Assembly (NCBI GenBank): GCA_017416845.1
Contig: JAFQBA010000091.1
Span: forward strand, 1 to 39,625
DNA from: Clostridia bacterium
GTDB taxonomy: Bacteria; Bacillota; Clostridia; UMGS1810
Reading direction: 5' to 3'
DNA length: 39,625 nt
A model generated the notes under the pieces. The model was given only the letters and a program-made list of their open reading frames with translations. It had not been told where the DNA came from and ran no database searches. Positions 23,453 to 31,800 of the stretch are shown here, in pieces; position 1 is the first letter of the stretch; each line of letters begins with the position of its first letter. The position numbers and the translations under genes were made by a program.

Positions 23453-24616
23453 ATGATGAATGCAGAGAATTTTTCGAAAAACTTGAAAAAATACAGACAA
23501 ATGCGGGGGATTTCCCAAAACAACCTTGCAAAGATTTTGTATGTGTCTGCACAAAGTGTTTCAAAATGGGAAAAAGGAACTTCATTTCCGGATATTTCAA
23601 ATCTTTGTGCCATTGCAAACGCTTTGAAAATAACCTGCGATAAGCTTTTTGAAAATGAAAGCCCCGATGATAACAACAAATATTTCATTGGCATAGACGG
23701 TGGCGGAACAAAAACCGAAATGGTTCTTTTTCGTCATGACGGCGAAATTTTGCACCGCCTTGTAACCTCGGGCAGCAATCCCAATGTCATCGGCATGGAT
23801 GAATGCTGCAGGGTTATCTGTGACGGCATTGGTGAATTGCTCTCACATGGCGTTTCCGTGTGCGGAGTTTTTGCAGGCATTGCCGGAAGTGGAGTGGGAG
23901 ACAATGCCCGTTTGATTGAAGATTTTGTCAAGGCCAAATTCCCTGCAATGACCGTGAAGGTGTGTTCCGATTCGGCAAATGTTATTTCAAGTGTCCGCGG
24001 ATACACCGACGGTGTGGGTGTTATTTGGGGAACAGGCTTTACGGTTTGTGTGTATAAGGGCGAAACCTCACGTCGTTTTGCAGGCTGGGGCTATCTTTTT
24101 GAAGAGCTCGGAAGCGGCTTTGCCATTGGGAAATCGGTGCTTAAGCACTGCCTTGAGTGCAACGACTCCATGAAAGAGCGTACCCTACTTTGTGACATGG
24201 CTGAAAAAGCCCTCGGTGGAAAAATCGGCGACCGTCTGGGTCACATCTACACAAAAGACAAAGACTATGTGGCATCCTTTGCACGCACAGCTTTTGAAGC
24301 CTATCGAAAAGGCGATGAAACCGCAAAGAAAATCGTAACCGAAAGCATTGAGTGGATGGCAGATATCGTTGTTCATGCAATTGAAGTGACAAACTGCCCC
24401 AAAAGGGTTGTGATTTCTGGCGGACTCACTGCCAATGCCGACATTTTGTATGATGTTATCGGTAAATGTATTCCGAGTGATGTTAAAATCATTATTCCCG
24501 ATATGCCGCAAATCTACGGTGCATGTCTCATGTGTCTCAATGAATGCAAAATGCAGAAATTTGCAACGGAAGAATTTGAAGAAAAATTTAAGGCAGATTA
24601 TATGAGAAGAATATAA
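23453..24616 (+). CDS. murK: HTH-fused MurNAc/GlcNAc-type kinase (BadF/BcrA family)
   Basis: 387 residues. The first ~65 residues are a Cro/CI-type helix-turn-helix (KYRQMRGISQNNLAKILYVS, then SVSKWEKGTSFPD). The rest is a BadF/BadG/BcrA/BcrD-family sugar kinase with the ATP phosphate-binding motif GIDGGGTKTE and the later motifs GIAGSGVGDN and WGTGFTVCVYKG; GGWGYLFEELGSG is family-typical. This family includes the clostridial MurK that phosphorylates MurNAc and GlcNAc, and murQ follows 12 nt downstream. The DNA-binding domain suggests it may regulate its own promoter. The start is ATG 23453, with GGAGTG upstream; a second ATG at 23456 is possible. Confidence 0.85.
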   Translation: MMNAENFSKNLKKYRQMRGISQNNLAKILYVSAQSVSKWEKGTSFPDISNLCAIANALKITCDKLFENESPDDNNKYFIGIDGGGTKTEMVLFRHDGEILHRLVTSGSNPNVIGMDECCRVICDGIGELLSHGVSVCGVFAGIAGSGVGDNARLIEDFVKAKFPAMTVKVCSDSANVISSVRGYTDGVGVIWGTGFTVCVYKGETSRRFAGWGYLFEELGSGFAIGKSVLKHCLECNDSMKERTLLCDMAEKALGGKIGDRLGHIYTKDKDYVASFARTAFEAYRKGDETAKKIVTESIEWMADIVVHAIEVTNCPKRVVISGGLTANADILYDVIGKCIPSDVKIIIPDMPQIYGACLMCLNECKMQKFATEEFEEKFKADYMRRI

Positions 24617-24628
24617 GGAGAAGTTAAA

Positions 24629-25438
24629 ATGCAGAAAACAGAAATGAGAAATCCCAAAACAACTCACATCGACAAAATGGACACGGTATCAATGATAAAG
24701 ATTATTAATGAAGAAAACTACAACTCTGTTAAAGCCGTAGAAAACGCTTCCGAAGCAATTGCCAAAGCCATTGACATTGTGACTGATGCTTTTGAAAAAG
24801 GAGGCAGGCTCATCTATGTTGGTGCAGGCACCTCGGGCAGACTTGCAGTGAGCGATGCGGCAGAGTGCCCGCCAACCTACGGTGTTGAATATGGCATGGT
24901 AGAAGCCGTGATTGCAGGAGGAGAAAAGGCAATCGTCCGTGCGCAGGAAAATGTTGAAGACCAAGCTTCACAGGGCGAGGCTGACATTCTTGCCAAAAAC
25001 ATTACCGCAAAGGATGTTGTAATGGGAATTTCCGCTTCGGGCAATGCAAGCTATGTTGTGTCTGCCATGGAAGCGGCAAAAAAATGCGGTGCAACCCTTC
25101 TTTCACTTTCCAGCAATGAGGATTGCCGCATTGGAAAAATTTCTGATGTGCACATCTTCACCGACACCGGTGCCGAGGTTGTGACCGGCTCCACACGAAT
25201 GAAAGCCGGAAATGCACAGAAAATGGTCTTGAACATGCTGACCACCTGTGCCATGATAAAAACCGGAAAGGTTTATGAAAACTTTATGATAAACTTAAAA
25301 CCCACAAACATCAAGCTTCGTGCAAGAATGATCGGTATTGTGTCCGACATTTGCAACGTGGATGCCGAAACTTCCGAAAAGCTTTTGGAAGAAAATGAGT
25401 TTTCCATAAGAAAAGCCGTGGATGCATTTGGTAAATAA
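24629..25438 (+). CDS. murQ: N-acetylmuramic acid 6-phosphate etherase
   Basis: 269 residues. Cleaves the lactyl ether of MurNAc 6-phosphate to give GlcNAc 6-phosphate and D-lactate, a step in peptidoglycan recycling or MurNAc use. The SIS-type family motifs are present: GAGTSGRLAVSDAAECPPT with the catalytic glutamate, GISASGNASYV, and GAEVVTGSTRMKAGNAQK. About 30 residues shorter than E. coli MurQ at the C-terminus but all core motifs are kept. The start ATG follows AAGGAG. It is co-transcribed with the kinase. No MurP PTS gene is seen nearby, so MurNAc entry would use another route. Confidence 0.96.
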   Translation: MQKTEMRNPKTTHIDKMDTVSMIKIINEENYNSVKAVENASEAIAKAIDIVTDAFEKGGRLIYVGAGTSGRLAVSDAAECPPTYGVEYGMVEAVIAGGEKAIVRAQENVEDQASQGEADILAKNITAKDVVMGISASGNASYVVSAMEAAKKCGATLLSLSSNEDCRIGKISDVHIFTDTGAEVVTGSTRMKAGNAQKMVLNMLTTCAMIKTGKVYENFMINLKPTNIKLRARMIGIVSDICNVDAETSEKLLEENEFSIRKAVDAFGK

Positions 25439-25442
25439 TTTT

Positions 25443-25510
25443 AAATTGGAGTTTATCCACATAGGGAATAGGGATAAGAGAATAGAAAATAGGGAGTCAA
25501 ACTCCAATTT
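25443..25510. repeat. 12-bp inverted repeat after murQ
   Basis: AAATTGGAGTTT and AAACTCCAATTT (25443-25454 and 25499-25510) are a perfect inverted pair around a 44-nt spacer that contains repeated ATAGGGAATA-like words. A weak terminator is possible. Confidence 0.5.
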
Positions 25511-25561
25511 ATATAAACACCTCAAGCGATACTATAATACAAAAAAAGAACCAAAATTATC

Positions 25562-25590
25562 TTGTAATATCACAAATGCCATGATATAAT
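25562..25590 (+). promoter_or_regulatory. Candidate promoter of the glycosidase pair
   Basis: TTGTAA (25562-25567) and TATAAT (25585-25590), spaced 17 bp, 39 nt before the start of the gene at 25629, which has AAGGAG. Confidence 0.65.
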
Positions 25591-25628
25591 TATTTTAACA
25601 AAAAATCTATATGTAAGGAGCGATTAAA

Positions 25629-26732
25629 ATGAGTGAAACATTGGTAAAAGGACTTGCCTACCACGGCAACAGAATGATACCTCACATCAAAGACGATATG
25701 CGTCAGATTGCGGCAAACGGCTTTAATGCAGTTGTGCATATGTTTTCACATAACGACCTTCGCCGTCACAAATTAATAATGAAAGATATTATTGAAATTT
25801 CCCGTGAAAACGGTCTTGATGTATACCTCAACAACTGGGGACTTCCCGGTGCACCCGGTGACCCTTCCCATTTCCTCAGTGCACATCCCGGCTGTCAGCA
25901 GGTGTATAATGTTGGCGGAATCGAAAACCCTGCATTTCCTGCAGTAATGGTTTGCTACAACCGTCCCGAATTTATTGCATTCACAAAAGAATGGATTGAT
26001 GCCGCATATGATGCAGGCGCAAGAAAGCTTACATATGACGAACCCCATATGACAACTGCCGATTTTGACGAAAACGGCAGACCGAGAGTGTGGGCTTGCA
26101 GATGCGAAGTTTGTCAAAAGCTTTTTGAAGAAAGATACGGCAGAAAAATGCCCGTTCTCTATGATGACGATGTTGAAGAATTCCGTCTTTGGACATTCAC
26201 CAACTATTTTGAAACCGTGTGTGAATATGCAACCTCAAAGGGCATGGAAAACGCTCTCATCTTAAAACTTCAGGCAGACCACGGCATTTGTCTTTCTAAG
26301 GCAGAAGCTCTCTTTAAGTCGCCTCATATTCAAAACATCGGAAGCGACCCCTATCAGAGAGTTGAAGGCTATGTTGATGCTTATAAGTTTATTTATCATC
26401 CCACAAAAGAAAACATTGAGCTTTGCAAGAAATATAACAAAGACCACAATGTTTGGATAAGAGGTTTCGGTCTTCCACAGTCAAGAGAAGAAGAAATCAT
26501 AGCAGCAGCTGATGCAATTTATGATGCAGGTGCACGCAAAATCTTCATTTGGGGCTACAGAGGATGCGACGGTAACGACTACCGTATGCATAGCCCCGAA
26601 ACAGCATGGAGAGTAATGGGTGATGCTATGGCAAGAATAACCGAACGCCACAGAAACAAGCTTCTTGAAGAAGCAAGAAAAGCAGTTGGTATGGGTGAAA
26701 AGAGCAATGATACAGGATTTGATGAATATTAA
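25629..26732 (+). CDS. TIM-barrel glycosidase-like protein of unknown family
   Basis: 367 residues without a signal peptide. The N-terminus (GLAYHGNRMIPHI, then ADGF-type MRQIAANGFNAVVHMFSHND) and a repeating beta/alpha pattern suggest a TIM barrel like glycoside hydrolases. A candidate catalytic acid pair is D137-E138 (YDEPHM), followed by C157-x-C159-x2-C162-QK, the same spacing as in the DUF4838 protein at 18877. Further blocks are WIRGFGLPQSREEEI and FIWGYRGCDGNDYR. I do not recognise a named family. The start ATG follows AAGGAG. The last 11 nt overlap the next gene, so the two are coupled. Confidence 0.7.
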   Translation: MSETLVKGLAYHGNRMIPHIKDDMRQIAANGFNAVVHMFSHNDLRRHKLIMKDIIEISRENGLDVYLNNWGLPGAPGDPSHFLSAHPGCQQVYNVGGIENPAFPAVMVCYNRPEFIAFTKEWIDAAYDAGARKLTYDEPHMTTADFDENGRPRVWACRCEVCQKLFEERYGRKMPVLYDDDVEEFRLWTFTNYFETVCEYATSKGMENALILKLQADHGICLSKAEALFKSPHIQNIGSDPYQRVEGYVDAYKFIYHPTKENIELCKKYNKDHNVWIRGFGLPQSREEEIIAAADAIYDAGARKIFIWGYRGCDGNDYRMHSPETAWRVMGDAMARITERHRNKLLEEARKAVGMGEKSNDTGFDEY

Positions 26733-28788
26733 TATAGAAAACGGAAAAGTTTTCGGTAAGCTCGGAAAGATAAAAATTTTATCTTCCGAGCTTACCGTTA
26801 TTTCTCTTAAAAATCTGTCAAGCGGCGAAGAAAAGGTTTTTAAAGCCTCCGAGTTTAAAAACTGCAATGTTTCAAAAAAAGGTGACGGTTTTTCGGTTGT
26901 GCTTTCTTCTCCGGGGGGAATTTGTGATTTTGATGTTTTGGTTGACGTGTGTGTGAAAGGCGAAAAAGTCTCTCTCAAAACTCAAATCAAAAATAACAAT
27001 CCCGATTTCACGGTTATGTATGCAGATTATCCTCACCTTGTTTTTGAGGGCAGTGATTATGATGCGTTTTTGCCAAAGTACGGCGGAATTGCAGAAAAAA
27101 ACATAATGACTTCCGACTGTTCTCACAAGCTTGAGGATATGCTTTCATACCCCTGCGGATTTCACTACACAATGCAGTATTTTGCATTCTGGAACAGCAC
27201 TGCATCTCTCTACACTGCCGTTCACGATGAAAGCGGCGCTCTTAAAAGATTCGGCTTTGAAACAGACAAAGAAAAACAATCGGTAGAATTTGTGTGTCGT
27301 TACCCTGCGGAAGGCATGGGGCTTGGTGCCAACAGCTTTTCCCTTGCAGGCGAAATGGTGTGGCAGTGCTTTGAGGGCGACTGGTATGATGCAACCCTCA
27401 TCTACAAGGATTTTGTGATAAACAATGCAAAATGGCTTGGCGAAAAGTACCGTCCCGACACTCCCGAAAGTTTTAAAAATATTCCTCTTTGGGTTATGGA
27501 CTGGCTTCCCAATCTTCCGGGCAATCCCGACCCACTTCCCGAAAGCGTTAGACCAAAGGAAGAAAATCCCGACCCGGAAAGATGGATAAAAAGACCCATT
27601 GCCCTGAAAGAAAAGCTTGGCATTCCCATTGGCTATCATCTTTACAACTGGCACACAATCCCCTTTAACAACGACTTTCCTCACTATTTTCCCGAAAAAG
27701 ACGGTGTTAAAGAGGGCATAAAAAAGCTTCGTGAAAACGGAATTTCCGTTATGCCCTACATAAACGCAAAGCTATGGGATACCTTGGACAAAGAAGACAC
27801 CGATTTTGAGTTTTCGTCAAAGGCAAAAAAATGGGCGGCAAAAAAGCTTGACGGTTCGGTCTACACCGAACAGCACGCATCCCACGAAAAAACAGGGGAG
27901 CTTTGCACCCTTGCAATGATGTGTCCCACGACAGAGTTCTGGCACGATAAAATTTCCGAAGTTGTCGGAAAGCTCTTTTATGAACTTGGTGTTGACGGAG
28001 TGTATATGGATCAGATTGCCGCATCAATGCCAAGGCCTTGCTGTGACAAAAACCACGACCATGCACCCGGCGGCGGAAGCTGGTGGGTGAGAGGCTACGA
28101 AAAAATGCTCAAAAGGTTGCAAAAAGAAAAACCGTCCTACGGCTACCTCACCACAGAGTGCAATGCCGAAAGCTTTGCAAAGCACATGGACGGCTTCTTG
28201 ACATGGGTGTGGCTTCACTCCAATTCGGTGCCTGCATTTTCTGCCATCTATTCAAACTATGTAACCATGTTCGGCAGAAACACCAACGGCAAAAAAGCAG
28301 ATGACACGCCGTTTTTCAAGAGCAATCTTGCAGAGAGCTTTCTCTACGGTCAAAGCCTCGGCTGGATAAATCCCCAGGTACTTTCCGACCCGGAAAAGCT
28401 TGATTTTCTTGCAAAAATAGCAAAGCTTCGCTATGAAAAAACAAAGGTTTTCACTCGGGGAACTCTTCTTCGTCCGCCATCTGTCACATCGGATATTGCG
28501 GACACCTGCTCCGAGCCTGCCATGTCTTTCACCGAGCCCTACATTGTATCCTATGTTAAATCGGGCATATGGCAAAGGGAAGACGGCAAATGCGAAATTT
28601 ATGTAATAAACACATCAAACAAAAGTGCCAATGCAGAGATTGTGTTTGAAAAATCGAAATATGACCTTGATTTTTCAAAGCTTTCAAAGCAGTGCGGCAA
28701 TGGCAGTTTTGAAGTTAAAATGAGCGATAAAACAGTTTTAATCAAGGCTTTGATTGAGCCCGATGATTATGTTGTTTTTCAGGTTTAA
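26722..28788 (+). CDS. Putative cytoplasmic glycoside hydrolase (DUF6259-like)
   Basis: 688 residues without a signal peptide. Residues ~1-230 look like a beta-sandwich; residues ~240-570 are a TIM barrel with the segments GIPIGYHLYNWHTIPFNNDFP, GVDGVYMDQIAA (D425, D430) and TTECNAESF (E479). D430 at the end of a strand and E479 in the next are candidates for nucleophile and acid, matching the layout of DUF6259 and related retaining barrels. The C-terminal ~110 residues are beta-rich. The start ATG 26722 overlaps the upstream gene by 11 nt and has only a weak AGGA. The polymer it acts on is unknown. It is convergent with the giant protein at 28891. Confidence 0.75.
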   Translation: MNINIENGKVFGKLGKIKILSSELTVISLKNLSSGEEKVFKASEFKNCNVSKKGDGFSVVLSSPGGICDFDVLVDVCVKGEKVSLKTQIKNNNPDFTVMYADYPHLVFEGSDYDAFLPKYGGIAEKNIMTSDCSHKLEDMLSYPCGFHYTMQYFAFWNSTASLYTAVHDESGALKRFGFETDKEKQSVEFVCRYPAEGMGLGANSFSLAGEMVWQCFEGDWYDATLIYKDFVINNAKWLGEKYRPDTPESFKNIPLWVMDWLPNLPGNPDPLPESVRPKEENPDPERWIKRPIALKEKLGIPIGYHLYNWHTIPFNNDFPHYFPEKDGVKEGIKKLRENGISVMPYINAKLWDTLDKEDTDFEFSSKAKKWAAKKLDGSVYTEQHASHEKTGELCTLAMMCPTTEFWHDKISEVVGKLFYELGVDGVYMDQIAASMPRPCCDKNHDHAPGGGSWWVRGYEKMLKRLQKEKPSYGYLTTECNAESFAKHMDGFLTWVWLHSNSVPAFSAIYSNYVTMFGRNTNGKKADDTPFFKSNLAESFLYGQSLGWINPQVLSDPEKLDFLAKIAKLRYEKTKVFTRGTLLRPPSVTSDIADTCSEPAMSFTEPYIVSYVKSGIWQREDGKCEIYVINTSNKSANAEIVFEKSKYDLDFSKLSKQCGNGSFEVKMSDKTVLIKALIEPDDYVVFQV

Positions 28789-28830
28789 TTTGTAATACTG
28801 TGATAGTGATAAAGTGAAAAATTATTCGTC

Positions 28831-28863
28831 AAAAACGGCACCGGTTATCCCGATGCCGTTTTT
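28831..28863. terminator. Bidirectional terminator between convergent genes
   Basis: AAAAACGGCA (28831-28840) pairs with TGCCGTTTTT (28854-28863) and the stem continues inward with one mismatch. T-runs are available on both strands, serving both flanking genes. Confidence 0.88.
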
Positions 28864-28890
28864 GTTAATTAAAATCAAATCATATTTTGT

Positions 28891-31800
28891 TTACGGTTCA
28901 TATGTGGCCGCAAAATTGAGGGGACTCACGCTTTCACCCCATACAAACGCCTTGTAGGTGTATTTTGCATTATAATCCAGTGTTGCGGACGCTTCATTTC
29001 CTGCCGTGATTACTTTATCGGACATTGCAACATCAACCATAGTACCAGTGTTTGAATAGGATACAAGGAAGATTCGCATATTATCCGAAGTAAGAATCAA
29101 CGATGAGGTTGCAGTAAGCTTTCCGTCTGCGAGGGTGAATTTAACATCGTCTGCAACATAGCCTGTCACATCATAGTACCAATATCCGTTGCCACTCGGT
29201 GATGTGAGAACAGCAAGCTTTGCATCAGAAGGAGAGGCTGCATTTTGCGAAAAAGCACCATCTTTAAAGAAGTTCACTGAATTCGCTCCTGCCCCAAAGC
29301 TTACATTTGATGCAAGTGATGACAAATCGCCAAAGGTTCTGCGGTCAAAAACAAGCTTTTTATTTATGGAGGAAACAGAAAGTGAAGAGGTTGCGACATC
29401 TGAAACTACATCATTTTCGGGATAGTAGAAGCCTGTGTATGCAACCACATCGTCAAAGAGTGCCTTTCCGGCACCGGAGCCTGCCGGCATTATTGCCATG
29501 TATTTGTGTCTTGTCTGCTGTGACTGGGATATGGGGGTTGAATTTCCTTTGTATTCTCCATCCACATAGAAATACAAACGCATACCATTGTAGTTATAAT
29601 TCATAACAACTCTGTGCCATCTTCCGGGGGTGAGTGTGCCCATTTCGGTTGAAACATTATTGATTGTCAGATAATATTTGCCCGTGGCTGCATCCCATTT
29701 GAACATACGATATGCCACGTCATTTCCGCTGTATTGCAGATTAATTGCCGCCACAGCATCACCATCAGCATATACATTGAATTCAACGGTGTAGGAAGTT
29801 ATATCATCGGCTGTTGCAAAAAGTTGATTTGTTCTTATAAGGGCTTCTTCCGAGGTTGCACCTGTTGAGGTGAATCCTGCAGATACATCTGACTGACTCT
29901 TACCGCCAAAGCCTGCGTGATTTTCCGCAAAGGTAACATTGGTTCTGTTATATTCCCACGAATTTTTAACAAAGTTTTCAATACCTGTCAATGTGGCGAG
30001 AGGATAGCTTTTGTTTATGGGAATGTAGAGCGTTGAGGAGCCTGCTTTCTCGGCTTTTATGTAACCGTCTGAAACAGAAGTCTGACTTGCGGTGTTTTTG
30101 TTTTTATCAACATAAGAAAGTGTGTAGCCGTTTGTTGAAGATAGGCTCGACACAAGCTCAGTTGAATCCACTTTGTATGCCGCACCGGCTGACGAAAGCG
30201 GACTTGAGAACACACAAAGTGTTCCGTCATAAATCCTAATGTTTTTGTCTGTTCCGGTTTTTACAAGTCCAACGGTATCCAAAAGAGGAACTTCGAGAAT
30301 GTAATTGTCATAGATGCCTTCTGTTTTGTCCTTTTGGAACATGAGAGTTCCGTCTGCGGTGGTGATTGTTTCACTTGTGATTGCTTTTCCGGTTTTAATC
30401 TCGGCACTGAGATATTCGCCGCCTGCATTTCTGCCAAAGACCAATGTGCTTTGTCCGTTGTTTTCACCGGAAAGGAGAATATCGTTGTCGGATTTAATCT
30501 TTCCGCCGTTAACGGTGATGTCAACGGAAACAGTGTCATCGGATGAACCGAGAGAGAAAAGTGTGATTGTTCCCGATGGTGCATTGTCGGTGAATTTAAA
30601 AATGCAGTCGGTGAAATCAACAAAGGATTTTGACCTTTGAGAAGAATCAACCGATGATGCACAGTTTGCAAAGCTCATAAGCGGATTTGTTGTTGTTGCT
30701 CCGGGAATGTAGCCGAATTCTATGTTTTCAAAATCAAAATCATAGCCTTTGCCGTCACCGTTGTTATACATATTAAAGGTCATGAACGGACTTGCGCCAA
30801 CCTTGATTTTTCCGTTTTTAAACTTTATTGCGGTTGTTTCGGGGGTTGTGTCATATTGCATGGATGCAGAAGTGGAGGTGAGCATGGTTGAAGAAGCTGA
30901 GGACAGTGTGTAACCGCCAAGGTCAATTGTCAAAGATGCCGGACCGTAGGCAAGGTTTGGATACTGGGCACCCGTGTGTTCGTAATTTCTTCTCATTAAA
31001 AGAGTGTAGCCTGTTTTATAATAATATCTCATGTTGTGAAGAATATCATACCAGAGGCTCGGACTTGAGCTTGACTTTGTTTCTTCGCCAAAGGCTTTAA
31101 CAAAGCTCTTGTCGGAATCCTTAAATAGAACGAAAGGATATTTCTCCACAGATTTGTATGTTTCGGGAATTGTGCCGTATTCTGTTTCAAGAACAATTTC
31201 GGCATCCTTTAAAACAATGCTTGCCTCGTCGATTACAACATCGGTTATAATTTCAGTTGCGGTGTAATCGGTGATGTAGAGGGGTTTTTCGGGATAACCG
31301 TTGGCATTTATGTCGATGACGAGTCCCTTTGAACCTTTTCCTATGTCTGCTTCATAAACCTGATATTCAAAGTCAAGCTCTGACCAGGTGTTTTCTTTAG
31401 TGAGAATATTATACATGCCCCAATCGTAGTCTATGAAGCCTGCCGGAGGATCGTGTCTTTTGGTGAGATATGCGCATACCTGACGCTCGCCGGTGTCATA
31501 CATTTTCATGTTTATGCGAAATCTTCTGCCGAACCAGGATTCCGGAACCTCACTTGTCCACTGAGCCAATGTCATGGTCATGGACAAATCCTTTTTGTAA
31601 TATGTGTTCGTGTAGCCTGAGCTTGTATCGGTAAGATATGTTTTTGGTCCTACGTAAAGAGCCATACCGCTTTTGTTTTCACCGGGGATTTCGGAGTATT
31701 CATTGGTTATGTGTGCAGCCACTGCGGCGCCGCCTTTATTGACAGAGAAATCGGGTGATTTAACAAGAAATTCTCCGGGAGTTTTTGCTCTTTTGAGGAA

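Noticed and set aside
25441..25510. Strong terminator after murQ
   Set aside because: The inverted arms are 44 nt apart and no clear T-run follows, so it is listed only as an inverted repeat.
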